Origin: CAZJHX01 sp964545715
GTDB lineage: Bacteria; Myxococcota_A; UBA9042; GCA-2863065
DNA: 64,000 nucleotides
Direction of reading: 5' to 3'
Assembly (NCBI GenBank): GCA_964545715.1
Contig: CAZJHX010000001.1
Coordinates: forward strand, 1 to 64,000
The notes under the pieces: model-generated
Seen by the model: only the letters and a program-made list of their open reading frames with translations
What the model was told of the DNA's origin: nothing
Database searches by the model: none
Program-made: the position numbers and the translations under genes
Shown here: positions 44,234 to 53,832 of the stretch, one piece after another
Position numbering within the stretch: position 1 is the first letter of the stretch
Layout of the letters: each line of letters starts with the position of its first letter

Positions 44234-45820
44234 ATGCTCTCGTTGCTGGCAACGCTGGCGCTGACTCAGTGCGCGCCCGAGGTGATCTCGCCGCCGAACC
44301 TCGCTCAGTTCAAGGCCGGCGGAGACGGCGCCGGGGCCCTGTGTGAGCTGGACGTGACCGCTGCCGGCTTCGACTGTCCAAGCGCCGCCTCGGTGCTCTG
44401 GTACGACAACGGCGTGCTCGGCGGCAGCGTCCCGCCAGACGGTCTCTTCAAGGCAAAGCTGACCTACGGCTCCCACCAGGTGTGCGTTGTGCCGGTCGAT
44501 CCGCTCGGCGAGCCGATCCCGGGAGTGCCGCCGGGTTGCACGGTGATGCGTTGTACCAAGCAGTGCCAGGGCCTGTCGGACTGTGAGGACTCGGACATCT
44601 GCACCGCCAACGCCTGCATCCCGCAGGCCGACGGGAGCAGCCTCTGCAAGTTTGGTGGCGCGCCGTTTGCCGCCTGCTGCACAAACGACTTCAACTGTCA
44701 GCTCGGACAGCTGTGCAACGTGTCCGCCAACAAGTGCGTCAGCTGCCTGGCCGACGCCGACTGCGCCGACGCCAACGCCTGCACGAAGGACAAATGCGGG
44801 GCGACCGGCATCTGTTCGTTTATCAAGGACGATCCTCTCTGCTGTGACTCCGCCGCCGCGGGCCTGGTGGGGCAGTCCATCGCTCAGCAGTGCCAGCTGC
44901 CACTCTTGTCGCCGTGCATGCAGGAGGTCTGCATAGAGAGCAAGTGCTCGCTATCTAAGATTGCGCCGCCCGCTTGCTGCGAGAACGCTGCGCAGTGCCA
45001 GGACGCCCTGTTCTGTAACGTGGACCAGTGCATCGGCAATAGTTGCAAGTATGGTCCCGACCTGACCAAGCCCGGCTGTTGCGACACCGACGCCGACTGT
45101 GGCTACATCAACAACCCGATGGTGTCATCTCAGTGCGTCTTCAACCTGTGCACGCCGCCGTTCTCCCCCAGCGGCTGTCTGGGCGATTGCTCCATCGGTT
45201 GCGATGACGGCAACCCGGCAACAATTGACGGGTGTTTCGACTGCCAGTGCCAATTCCAGCCCAAGCCGCACTACTGCGACACACAAGTGAACACATGCGC
45301 GCTGGACGGCGACCCGTGTACGGACACAGCGTGTGACTTCGCCACCAAGACCTGCAAGTACGGGCCGGTAAAGGGCTGCTGCCTCGGCAAGCCAGGGTGC
45401 TGTGAGCAGGGGTCCGAGAACTATGATTGCGACGACGGCAACGACTGCACCATCGACCTGTGCCTGCCGCCGGCGGGCCGGTGTCGCTCCACCAAGCCGG
45501 ACCCGGGCTGCTGCTCCGCGGATGTCGACTGCGAGGACAAGGATCCGTGCACCATCGACACGTGCGGCGCGGATGGGCAGTGCGCGTTCGAACTGCTCGA
45601 GGGCTGCTGCGTGCCCTGGTTCTCTGAGCCCATCGCCCAGCAATGCGACGACGGCGACTACTGCACCAAGGACGTCTGCCAGGGCTTTCAATGCGTGCAC
45701 GAGCCGATCGCGCCGCCCGCCGGGGCGCTTTGTTGCGACGGACCGGCCGACTGCGACGACGGAGACCCCGCGACCAAGGGCGTCTGTTGGTTTGGGATCT
45801 GTCGTCAGCTGGGCGGTTGA
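44234..45820 (+). CDS. Secreted Cys-rich repeat protein
   Basis: 528 residues, starting 9 bp after dnaE2 but probably unrelated to it. Hydrophobic N-terminus MLSLLATLALTQC (Gln before Cys makes a poor lipobox, so either an atypical lipoprotein or a cleaved export signal). Repeats of the CCxNDxxCQxGQLCN and CDDGNDCTIDLC types, the latter as in the giant protein at the right edge of the window. It overlaps the facing reductase gene by 16 bp at the 3' end. Confidence 0.8.
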   Translation: MLSLLATLALTQCAPEVISPPNLAQFKAGGDGAGALCELDVTAAGFDCPSAASVLWYDNGVLGGSVPPDGLFKAKLTYGSHQVCVVPVDPLGEPIPGVPPGCTVMRCTKQCQGLSDCEDSDICTANACIPQADGSSLCKFGGAPFAACCTNDFNCQLGQLCNVSANKCVSCLADADCADANACTKDKCGATGICSFIKDDPLCCDSAAAGLVGQSIAQQCQLPLLSPCMQEVCIESKCSLSKIAPPACCENAAQCQDALFCNVDQCIGNSCKYGPDLTKPGCCDTDADCGYINNPMVSSQCVFNLCTPPFSPSGCLGDCSIGCDDGNPATIDGCFDCQCQFQPKPHYCDTQVNTCALDGDPCTDTACDFATKTCKYGPVKGCCLGKPGCCEQGSENYDCDDGNDCTIDLCLPPAGRCRSTKPDPGCCSADVDCEDKDPCTIDTCGADGQCAFELLEGCCVPWFSEPIAQQCDDGDYCTKDVCQGFQCVHEPIAPPAGALCCDGPADCDDGDPATKGVCWFGICRQLGG

Positions 45821-46404
45821 TGAGGGCGTAGCGTCTCAAAGGTCCATGCGCCGCTCGGCTCGAGACAGCGCTGCGCCGCCGGTCCGCTGAACACCGCGCG
45901 CAGGTCGGCCTCCCGTGCCAGCGTCGGTCCGACCGCCCGCGCGTCCAGGTGGCCCTCGAAGATCGAGAGCTGCAGCTCATCGACCAGTCCGGGCGCCTCG
46001 TACAGCGCGCCGACGGTGGTGGGGCCCGCCTCGACCAGCACCGTCTCGCCGTCGTCGCGCAGCCGAGTGACGACCGCCCTCAGGCCGCCCTCAGGCGCCA
46101 CGATCTGCACGTCGCCGGACCGAAAGATGGGGTGCTCGGGATCCACGCCGCTTCGAGACAAGATCACTGTGCGCGGTGCAGCGCTCTTGCCCAGCCGCGC
46201 CAAGCGGTCGGCGCTTGGGGCATGGCACAGATCGGGCTCCATGCGCACGTTTCGGCCCGTGGTCACGATGACATCCGCCCGGGCGCGCGCCGCGTCGAGG
46301 ATGGCGCTGTCGGTCGGGCTGGCCGGCGAGTGCTCGTTGATCGCGATCGTGACCAGGTCCGGTCCCCGGCGCCACACCGCGGTGACATGAATGACGTGCC
46401 CCAT
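45805..46404 (-). CDS. RibD C-terminal/dihydrofolate reductase-like protein
   Basis: 199 residues. RibD_C fold: VIVTTGRNVRMEP and the Gly-rich DGETVLVEAGPTTVGALYEA then VDELQLSIFEG, which match the NADPH-binding and substrate regions of 5-amino-6-(5-phosphoribosylamino)uracil reductase and its stand-alone relatives. No deaminase domain, so either a separate riboflavin reductase or an unrelated NADPH reductase. Confidence 0.85.
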   Translation of the reverse strand: MGHVIHVTAVWRRGPDLVTIAINEHSPASPTDSAILDAARARADVIVTTGRNVRMEPDLCHAPSADRLARLGKSAAPRTVILSRSGVDPEHPIFRSGDVQIVAPEGGLRAVVTRLRDDGETVLVEAGPTTVGALYEAPGLVDELQLSIFEGHLDARAVGPTLAREADLRAVFSGPAAQRCLEPSGAWTFETLRPHQPPS

Positions 46405-46487
46405 ATATAGGACTATGCCCGATCACGGGCGTGCGGTTACCAAAGCTGTGTCTGTGGACCGGCCGCGTTTAATGGCATCCTTCAACC

Positions 46488-47552
46488 ATGAGAACGGCGT
46501 TGCTCGCGGGCCTCTTGGCGGCGATGGCCGGCTGCTCGTCGGACGGCGCGTCCGGCGCGGGGCTGTGTGTCACGCTGGACCTGCTGTGCATCGGCGGTGA
46601 CGTCTACGTATGCACCGCTGAGGGCAAGACGGCCTTCGTCAAAGAGTGCCTGGTCGGCTGCACCGACGGCGAGTGCGACGACTGGGCCTCACCCCTGCCT
46701 GACGTTCGCAGCAGCGCTCCGCCGCCACCGCCGATCCCGGACGTGGCGGAGCCCGAGGATCCGGGGCCGCCGCCGTCGGACGTACCGGACGCAGCTGAGC
46801 CGGATGTGCCCTTGGTCGAGGATATCGCGGACGTGCCGCCGGTCGAGGATATCCCGCCGGCGGAGGACGTCCCCCCCGCCGAAGACGTGCCGGATGCCGC
46901 CGACGTGCCGCCGGTCGAGGATGTGCCCGCCGTAGAGGACGTGCCGGACGTGCCCGCGGAAGAGGACATTGCGGTCGAGGACGTGCCGGTCGGCCCACCG
47001 TTCGAGGTCCCCGAAGGCGAGTACGAGCTCATCGACCACTACGCCTGGGTCCACGTACCCAACAGCCTGGACCCGTGGTGGGGCGACGGCGACGGAAAGG
47101 ACGACTGCGACGACGTCAAAGCGCCGCCCGGGGGCATGGGAACGCCGGGGTTCGAGACGGAGCTGGGTCTACCCTCGTACGCCAAAGCCTGGTTCACGAT
47201 GGCCACCGCCAAGTGCAACTACGGTACCGTGCGCTGGCAGCTCTTGGAGGGCGTGCTGGCAGGCACCACGCTGCAGGTCTGCGTCTACGCCACAAAGCTG
47301 TCCAAGGCAGTTGCCGACTACAACCTGGCCATCGCGCTGGGCGCCGACTTCGACACCTACTACACGTGGACGGCACCCGTCCCGACCACTGAGGGGGAGT
47401 GGACCGAGCACACGTTTACCGTGGACAAGGACTACCCCGCCGGTGACTTCTTTGTGTGGCACATCGACAATCACGGCGCCAACGAGTGGAACCTGGCCAA
47501 GGTCGTCGCCAATCCGGTCACGACCTGTCAGTGGAAGGACAAAGACGACTGA
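46488..47552 (+). CDS. Lipoprotein with acidic PxxEDVP repeat stalk
   Basis: 354 residues. Lipobox MAGC; a Cys-rich 60-residue domain (CIGGDVYVCTAEGKTAFVKE); then a long run (~80-165) of DVPPVEDIPPAED-like Pro/Glu/Asp/Val repeats; then a globular beta-rich domain with WVHVPNSLDPWWG, DDCDDVK and FVWHIDNHG. The stalk would hold the terminal domain away from the membrane. No family was recognised. The stop codon ends one base before the facing gene's stop. Confidence 0.82.
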   Translation: MRTALLAGLLAAMAGCSSDGASGAGLCVTLDLLCIGGDVYVCTAEGKTAFVKECLVGCTDGECDDWASPLPDVRSSAPPPPPIPDVAEPEDPGPPPSDVPDAAEPDVPLVEDIADVPPVEDIPPAEDVPPAEDVPDAADVPPVEDVPAVEDVPDVPAEEDIAVEDVPVGPPFEVPEGEYELIDHYAWVHVPNSLDPWWGDGDGKDDCDDVKAPPGGMGTPGFETELGLPSYAKAWFTMATAKCNYGTVRWQLLEGVLAGTTLQVCVYATKLSKAVADYNLAIALGADFDTYYTWTAPVPTTEGEWTEHTFTVDKDYPAGDFFVWHIDNHGANEWNLAKVVANPVTTCQWKDKDD

Positions 47553-49256
47553 TCAGGCGCGCTCAGCGTGGGCGCGCAGCAGCGCAGTGCATTGGGGCGC
47601 CGGCAGTGGCTTGCTGAAGTAGTAGCCCTGGTAGCCCTGGCACCCAGTCCCGTCCAGGAATCGCAGCTGCTCGATCGTCTCCACGCCCTCCGCGATGACC
47701 GTCAGGCCCAACGTGTGGCCCAGGCCGATGACGCAGGCGGCGATGGAGCCGTCGTCGGTGTCCGGGATGTCCTTGATGAAGCTGCGGTCCACCTTGAGTA
47801 CGTCGACGGGGAAGCGCTTCAGATACGCCAGCGAGGAGTAGCCGGTGCCGAAGTCGTCGATGGACACCCGCACGCCGCACTCTTTCAGCGCGGCCAGCGC
47901 GATGATGCTCTCGTCGGTGTCGGCCATGATCAGGCCTTCGGTCAGCTCGATCTCCAGCGCGTCGCCGGGCAGTCCGGTCTCCTCCAGCACGCTCTTGATG
48001 GTCTCCGGCAGGCAGCTGGAGCGGAACTGTCGCGGTGACACGTTGACCGACACCCGGCAGTCGTCCAGGCCGCTGGCACGCCACGCCGACACGTCGGAGC
48101 ACGCTTTGCGCAGCACCCACTCGCCGACCTCGACGATCAGGCCCGTCTCCTCCAGCGCCCCGATGAACTCCATAGGCGGCACCAGCTTGTCGTCCCGCTG
48201 CCAGCGCAGCAGCGCCTCGACACCGATGACCTCGCCCGAGCGGACGTCCAGCTGCGGCTGGTAGTGCAGCACGAACTCCTCTTCGGCCAGGGCCACGCGC
48301 AGGGCCGCGTGAAGGCGCGCCTTGGCGGCCGCGGCCAGCGTCATCTCCTCGCTGAAGAACTGGCACCCGCCACCGGACGCCTTGGCGCGGTACATGGCGG
48401 CGTCCGCACGGCACACCAGCAGCTCGGCGTCCGTCGCGTCGTCCGGGCAGGTCGCCGCGCCGATGCTGGCGCGAATCAGCACGGTCTCGCCCGCGATCGT
48501 GTACGGCCTGGCGATGTCGTCCAGAATGCGCTTGGCCACGATGGCCGCGTCGTCCGAGCGCGCCATGCCCTCCAGGATGATCGTAAACTCGTCACCACCC
48601 AGGCGGCTCACGGCGTCCACCGCGCGGATGGCGGCGCGCAGCCGCTGACCAACATCGATCAGCAGCTGATCGCCCGCATCGTGGCCCAGCGTGTCGTTGA
48701 CGTTCTTGAAGCCGTCCAGGTCGAGAAACAGCAGCGCCAGCGCGTCGCCGTTGCGCTGTGAGCGCGCGATGCCGTCCTTGAGCCGGTCGCGGAACAAGGT
48801 GCGGTTGGGTAGCCCGGTCAGCTGGTCGTACAGCGCCAGCCGTGTCAGCTCCGCGCGCACCCGCTGCCGCTCGATGGCATATCTCAGCGTGCGGTCCAGC
48901 AGCGCCGGCGTCAGGTCGTCCTTGTGCACGTAATCAGCGGCACCGGCGGCGATCGCGGCGATGTCCAATTCACGGTCCACGCGCCCGGTCACCAGCACCA
49001 TCGGCGTCGTCTGGTCCGTCTCCGTGCGGTCCTGAATCAGCTGCAGACCGGAGCGTGAGCCCAGGTCGTAGTCGACGACACACACGTCATATCCACCGAC
49101 CGGCGCGGACATCGCTTGTTCGTAGTCTGTTGCGATCCCGACCTCGTAGCGACCGGGATCGATGTAGTCCAACATCTTGCGGAAACGGTTGAGCTCGTAG
49201 TCGTCGTCGTCGACGATCAGCACACGAACTCTGGATTCGTCAGGCTGTACAGACAT
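47553..49256 (-). CDS. Receiver-GGDEF-EAL cyclic-di-GMP protein
   Basis: 567 residues. Receiver with IVDDDD and phosphoacceptor Asp62; complete GGDEF domain (RLGGDEFTIILE, DLDGFKNVNDTLGHDAGD); complete EAL domain (GVEALLRWQ, ELTEGLIM, DDFGTGYSSLAYL, KVDRSFI, AEGVET). Both the synthase and phosphodiesterase sites look intact, so it could switch between activities on phosphorylation. It lies 15 bp downstream of the next cyclic-di-GMP gene, forming an operon. Confidence 0.93.
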   Translation of the reverse strand: MSVQPDESRVRVLIVDDDDYELNRFRKMLDYIDPGRYEVGIATDYEQAMSAPVGGYDVCVVDYDLGSRSGLQLIQDRTETDQTTPMVLVTGRVDRELDIAAIAAGAADYVHKDDLTPALLDRTLRYAIERQRVRAELTRLALYDQLTGLPNRTLFRDRLKDGIARSQRNGDALALLFLDLDGFKNVNDTLGHDAGDQLLIDVGQRLRAAIRAVDAVSRLGGDEFTIILEGMARSDDAAIVAKRILDDIARPYTIAGETVLIRASIGAATCPDDATDAELLVCRADAAMYRAKASGGGCQFFSEEMTLAAAAKARLHAALRVALAEEEFVLHYQPQLDVRSGEVIGVEALLRWQRDDKLVPPMEFIGALEETGLIVEVGEWVLRKACSDVSAWRASGLDDCRVSVNVSPRQFRSSCLPETIKSVLEETGLPGDALEIELTEGLIMADTDESIIALAALKECGVRVSIDDFGTGYSSLAYLKRFPVDVLKVDRSFIKDIPDTDDGSIAACVIGLGHTLGLTVIAEGVETIEQLRFLDGTGCQGYQGYYFSKPLPAPQCTALLRAHAERA

Positions 49257-49271
49257 CTTGCCTACCTCTCT

Positions 49272-51326
49272 CTATTCATCCAACCGGCGCCACAGGCGCA
49301 CGATGTAGCCGGTCGCCTCGCCCGCAGGCTCCGCGCGACCGTAGTGAAAGCCCTGAACCATGTCGCAGCCCATGTCCCGCAGGATCGCGGCCTGGCCCGA
49401 CGTCTCGACGCCTTCGGCGATGATCTTCATGCCCAGCGTCTGACCCAGCTGCACGATCCCGCCCACCAGCGACCGCTCGCGATCGTTGGTCTCGATGTTG
49501 GACACGAAGCTACGGTCGATTTTGACCACGTCAAACGGGTACTGGTGCAGGTGGCTCAGCGACGAGTAGCCGGTGCCGAAGTCGTCCAGGGCCAGCGAGA
49601 ACCCACGCAGCTTCAGCGCCGCCAACGTGCTGCTCACGCGCGCCGGATCCTTGATGGCCGACTCCGTCAGCTCCAGCCGGATCCTCTGGGGCGCCAAGCC
49701 CGTGCGCTCCAGCACCTGGTCCAGCTCGTCCAGCAGCCCGTCTTCGTTCAGCTGATCCGGCGATAGGTTGATGCTCACGAACATCTCCGAGGCCGATCCA
49801 AAGTCAAGACGCCACTTCTTCAGCTGCGCGCAAGCCTGATCGATGACCCAGCCGCCGATCGCGGAGATCTGCCCACACTCCTCGGCCACCGGGACAAACA
49901 GCGCCGGCGAGATGGGGCCCTTCACGGGGTGATTCCAGCGCAGCAGCGCCTCAAAGCCCGCGGTCAGCTCACTACGCAGGTCCACCACCGGCTGGTAGTA
50001 GACGTCCAGCTCGCCGCGCTCCAGCGCGTTGCGCAGGTCACTCTCCACCGTCATGCGCATGTTCATGCGGTTGGCCATGGACGTGCGGTACAGCAGCACC
50101 TTCTTGCTGTCCGTAGCCGACGCGGACGCAAGCGCTGTCTGAGCCGCGCGCAGCAGACCGGCCGGACCGCCACGATCCTTGTCGGCCAGGGCGATGCCCA
50201 CCCGCACACGCAGGAAGATCTCGTGCTCCCCGGCGCTGATCGGCTTGGACAACACGCTGTGAATGCTCTTGGCCAGCTCATTGGGCGCGTCGGAATCGGC
50301 CAGATCCTCGCATAAAATCGCGAACTGACCGGCCTCCAACCGGGCCACCGTCGTCCGTCTGCCCGCGCAGGCCAACAGGCGCTTGCCCACCTCCGCCAGC
50401 AGCTGGTCGCGCTCTTCGGGCAGTAGGCCGCTCTCGATCACGTCCAGCTTGTCCATCTTGACCACCAGCAGCGCCGCTGAGGTGCCGTCGGACGGCGCCG
50501 CCTCCAGGACGTGGCGCAAGTGCTCCATCAAGAACGGCCGGCTGGGCAGCGACGTGACGGGATCGACCAAAGTGCGCGCCGTGATGTCGCGTGAGTAGAT
50601 CGCAAGCCCGCCGACGTTGGGGTCTTCACGGCCGTTGACGAAGCGCGACTGCACATAGACGGTCTGCCCATCGTTTCGCCGGCATCGATACTCGACCTCG
50701 ATGACGCCGCTGGGGGTCGCCCGAACACGCGCCAGGGCGGCCAGGACGTTCTGTCGATCCTTCTCGACAATCGACTGGGTGAAACGCTGCCAGTCAACCT
50801 CGTGCGGCTCACAGCCGTAGATGTTTCGCGAGGATCCGCTGGCCAGCCGGCACTTGAACTGGTCGTCGAAGATGGCGACGACCTCGGTGGCGTAGCGGGT
50901 CAGCGCCGTGAAGCGGTCGATCTCGGCGGGAGTTCGGGGGTCCACCCCGACGCTGAGCGAGATGTCGCGCGCGTTGATCACCGCGCGAGGCGGCGTGGTC
51001 CGATCCGTGAACACGGCCGACGCCTGCAGCGGCGTCCAGCTGCCGGCTCGGCTGAAGACGCGAAACTCCAGGTCCGCGGACCCGCGATCGGGATCAAACA
51101 CCGCCGCCAGCGCACCGGCAACGGCCTCTGCTTCAGCCGGATGGACCCAGTCCAGGAGCTTTGCGTGGGTGGTGTCCGCGGCCGACGTCCCGAGCAGGCG
51201 CGCCAGGTTGTCGCCGACGTACAGTAGTCGCCCATCGGCGCCTACCTCGAAGACCATTCGGTTGATCGGCGTGCGTGGCGCCGGCGCAACAACAAGGTCT
51301 GATTTCTTCTTGGCGTGTTTTAACAA
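49272..51326 (-). CDS. PAS-PAS-(degenerate GGDEF)-EAL protein
   Basis: 684 residues (TTG start at 51326; Met24 is an alternative start). Two PAS domains (~20-125; ~140-250) precede a GGDEF domain whose signature is RLEAGQFAIL and whose metal Asp motif is KMDKLDVIE, so it cannot make cyclic-di-GMP. The EAL domain is intact (FEALLRWNHP, ELTESAI, DDFGTGYSSLSHL, KIDRSFV, AEGVET), predicting a phosphodiesterase. It is the first gene of the two-gene minus-strand operon; its start region faces the N-glycanase lipoprotein. Confidence 0.92.
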   Translation of the reverse strand: MLKHAKKKSDLVVAPAPRTPINRMVFEVGADGRLLYVGDNLARLLGTSAADTTHAKLLDWVHPAEAEAVAGALAAVFDPDRGSADLEFRVFSRAGSWTPLQASAVFTDRTTPPRAVINARDISLSVGVDPRTPAEIDRFTALTRYATEVVAIFDDQFKCRLASGSSRNIYGCEPHEVDWQRFTQSIVEKDRQNVLAALARVRATPSGVIEVEYRCRRNDGQTVYVQSRFVNGREDPNVGGLAIYSRDITARTLVDPVTSLPSRPFLMEHLRHVLEAAPSDGTSAALLVVKMDKLDVIESGLLPEERDQLLAEVGKRLLACAGRRTTVARLEAGQFAILCEDLADSDAPNELAKSIHSVLSKPISAGEHEIFLRVRVGIALADKDRGGPAGLLRAAQTALASASATDSKKVLLYRTSMANRMNMRMTVESDLRNALERGELDVYYQPVVDLRSELTAGFEALLRWNHPVKGPISPALFVPVAEECGQISAIGGWVIDQACAQLKKWRLDFGSASEMFVSINLSPDQLNEDGLLDELDQVLERTGLAPQRIRLELTESAIKDPARVSSTLAALKLRGFSLALDDFGTGYSSLSHLHQYPFDVVKIDRSFVSNIETNDRERSLVGGIVQLGQTLGMKIIAEGVETSGQAAILRDMGCDMVQGFHYGRAEPAGEATGYIVRLWRRLDE

Positions 51327-51448
51327 TGTACAGCTTACATCGTAATGCTGCGCTGAGACGTTTAGGCCTTTCTGTCCGTGACTCGGAAGCGCTTGCGGTA
51401 GACTGCCCTCCGACGCGGCGTGCGGCCGCGCGGGGAGGAATCAGTATC

Positions 51449-53563
51449 TTGCGGAGTATGGCGGCCCTGACGATTGCGATGGTGTTTACGGCGTGCAGCG
51501 ACTCAGCCCCGCCCCCCGCCGCTCCGGCGCCCGACGCCGCCGCGCCGGTAGATGACGCCCCGGTCGAGGCCGACGAGGGCAGGGCGATACCGGACTCAGG
51601 ACCGGCGCAACAAGACGACGGTGTGGTTGTGGACACCGGGCCGGTGGAGCCCCCGAGCCCGTGCGAAGCGCGCTGCGCGGCGTTTGTGGAGTGCGGTGAG
51701 GCCGTTATGGCGGCGTGTGAGCGAACGTGCGACGACGAGGAGGTCGCGACGTGCGAGGACGCCTGCCTGGAGAAGGACAACAGCTGCGCGTCCGCAGAGC
51801 AGTGTCTGGGCGTCATCGCGGACGGCGGCGAGCCGTGGAACGACGGGCCCTTTGGTCAGGGGTGGCGCGATGTCGCCGACGAGTTCGTGCTGCCGACGCT
51901 GAGAGGTGATTGGAGCTTCGCGGCCGAGTGGACAGGCCACGACAGCCACGTGTTTGCGATCACCCAGACGGGCTTCGAGCCGGCGCAGCAGCTGTGGGCG
52001 TCGGAGCCGTTCTATTGGCTCGATGAGTCCCCGCAAAACGTCCACTACTTCTTCATGGCGTACACCAACGCCGCCGGGGAGGACGACTCGGCCGCGCTGG
52101 TCAGCAAGATGAAAGAACAGCTGGACCCGGTGCTGACCAAGCTGGGCGTGATCCGCGGGCGGGCCCTGGAATGTCACTGGCGCCGCCGCATCCACTACGT
52201 GACGACCAGCGCGTGGAGCTTGTCTAACTGGATGAGCGCCAAACTGCAGGGCACCCCCGTCATGTCGTTTGCCATCGACCGCTTTCAACGGCTGCGGCCG
52301 GTCGGGCTGCTCTCGCTCGTTCAGAGCACGCCCATCTTGAAGCACCTGCAGTATCCCGCGGCCTACTACAACTTTGAGTTGATGCGGGAGAAGGAGGCGT
52401 GGAAGGGCGCCCAGACGACCGTCACGATGTACGATCAGGAGAAGGTCAACGGGGCGGACGTGATGGTGGACCTGCCGTCCAAAGAGGAGCTGGCCACGTT
52501 TGACACGCTGGAGATCGATCTCAGCCAATACTGCGACCAGCACTCCGACCAAAGCTGCTTCGAGTGGGACTACAAGGCGTTCATCAACGTGCGAGAGCGG
52601 CCCGTGGAGGACGAGAACGCCGACGCCGAGAAGCCGTGCCAGGGGGAGGTCAAAGCCGTCGAGGCCGCCGAAGAGGTCCCGGGCACGTGCCCCGATGAGT
52701 CGACATGCACGGCGGACATCGACTGCGGCGACGACGCGGTCTGCGAGGGCTACCAGCCCGAGGTTCTACCGGTCGAGGCGGTCGCGGCTGACACGCTGCC
52801 CTGCAAGTGCCACGTCCCCGGCCAGGCCGACCCGCGCGACGCCGACAAGGTGTGTAAGGGCGACGGCACGGGCTTCAACGCCTGCCAATGCAACGAGCAG
52901 TGGGAGATCGCGCGCTGGATCACCACCTATCACCGCGAAGGGCGCTGGGTGATGGACGCCAGCGCCTTCCTGCCCCTGCTGGACGCCGGCGGCAAGACCC
53001 GCTTCAAGTTCAAAGGCAGCTACCCGTACACGACAACCGTGCACCTGAACTTCTCCAACCGCGGCAAGCCCCATCGCGCGCGCACCGTGCAGAAGATCTT
53101 TACGGGTGGCGGCTTCGGCCCGGGCTACGGCAGCAACAAAGAGCCAAAGGACGTCACCATCCCCGACGCCACAAAGCACGCGGAGATCTTCGCGTTCATC
53201 ACCGGCCACGGCTTCGGCGGCATGCCCCACAACTGCGCCGAGTTCTGCAACCACACCCACCATTTCACGATCGACGGCACCGAGTTCGCCCACTCGCACA
53301 AATACATCAACGACTACTACGGCTGCGCCAAGCAGGTCAGCGAGGGCACGGTCCCCAATCAATACGGCACCTGGACCATCGGCCGCGGCGGCTGGTGTCC
53401 GGGCAAAGACGTGACCCCGTTTGTCGCGGACATCACGGCGGTCACGTCACCGACCACCACGATCAGCTACATCGGCATGCTGGACGGCAAGCCCCACAAA
53501 GAGGGCGATCCGGGCTACGGCGGCAGCATCTGGATGAGCTCGTACGTAATTACCTACGACTAA
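51449..53563 (+). CDS. PNGase F-like peptide-N-glycosidase lipoprotein
   Basis: 704 residues from the TTG at 51449 (GGAGGA 9 nt upstream); an ATG at 51458 is an alternative, and the lipobox FTAC follows either. An Ala/Pro/Asp linker and a Cys-rich stretch precede a region I could not assign (~130-320). From ~325, VTMYDQEKVNGADV starts an N-glycanase N-terminal jelly roll (SCFEWDYKA), and from ~560 the C-terminal jelly roll has the PNGase F hallmarks CAEFCNHTHHFTIDGTEF and VPNQYGTWTIGRGGWCPGKD. PNGase F cleaves N-glycans from glycoproteins at Asn. An outer-membrane-anchored version would act on eukaryotic or environmental glycoproteins. Confidence 0.85.
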   Translation: MRSMAALTIAMVFTACSDSAPPPAAPAPDAAAPVDDAPVEADEGRAIPDSGPAQQDDGVVVDTGPVEPPSPCEARCAAFVECGEAVMAACERTCDDEEVATCEDACLEKDNSCASAEQCLGVIADGGEPWNDGPFGQGWRDVADEFVLPTLRGDWSFAAEWTGHDSHVFAITQTGFEPAQQLWASEPFYWLDESPQNVHYFFMAYTNAAGEDDSAALVSKMKEQLDPVLTKLGVIRGRALECHWRRRIHYVTTSAWSLSNWMSAKLQGTPVMSFAIDRFQRLRPVGLLSLVQSTPILKHLQYPAAYYNFELMREKEAWKGAQTTVTMYDQEKVNGADVMVDLPSKEELATFDTLEIDLSQYCDQHSDQSCFEWDYKAFINVRERPVEDENADAEKPCQGEVKAVEAAEEVPGTCPDESTCTADIDCGDDAVCEGYQPEVLPVEAVAADTLPCKCHVPGQADPRDADKVCKGDGTGFNACQCNEQWEIARWITTYHREGRWVMDASAFLPLLDAGGKTRFKFKGSYPYTTTVHLNFSNRGKPHRARTVQKIFTGGGFGPGYGSNKEPKDVTIPDATKHAEIFAFITGHGFGGMPHNCAEFCNHTHHFTIDGTEFAHSHKYINDYYGCAKQVSEGTVPNQYGTWTIGRGGWCPGKDVTPFVADITAVTSPTTTISYIGMLDGKPHKEGDPGYGGSIWMSSYVITYD

Positions 53564-53604
53564 CCTGCGTGGACGATGCGCCGTGCGCGCGGTACGATCC
53601 AGCC

Positions 53605-53832
53605 ATGTCCGCGTCGCTCCTCGCTCGAATCGATAGCCAGCGCAAAGTCCTGGCCCGCGAACGAGCTGCCGATCATCAGCGTTGCACACACCAGGATCAC
53701 GAGGTGGCTCTGATTCGACTGCTGGATCTGGCCGACGCCCTGACGGATGCCCGTGGCCCGGTTCCACCGACAGAGAGGGCGCCGGAGGCTGTCGCACTCT
53801 GGCGGCGCCTCGTCGAGACTGGACGAGCGTGA
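53605..53832 (+). CDS. Small cassette protein upstream of nucleotidyltransferase
   Basis: 75 residues (MSASLLARIDSQRKVLARER), Arg/Ala-rich and predicted helical. No family recognised. Its stop overlaps the GTG of the nucleotidyltransferase gene by 4 bp, so the two are coupled, as in toxin-antitoxin pairs. Confidence 0.65.
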   Translation: MSASLLARIDSQRKVLARERAADHQRCTHQDHEVALIRLLDLADALTDARGPVPPTERAPEAVALWRRLVETGRA

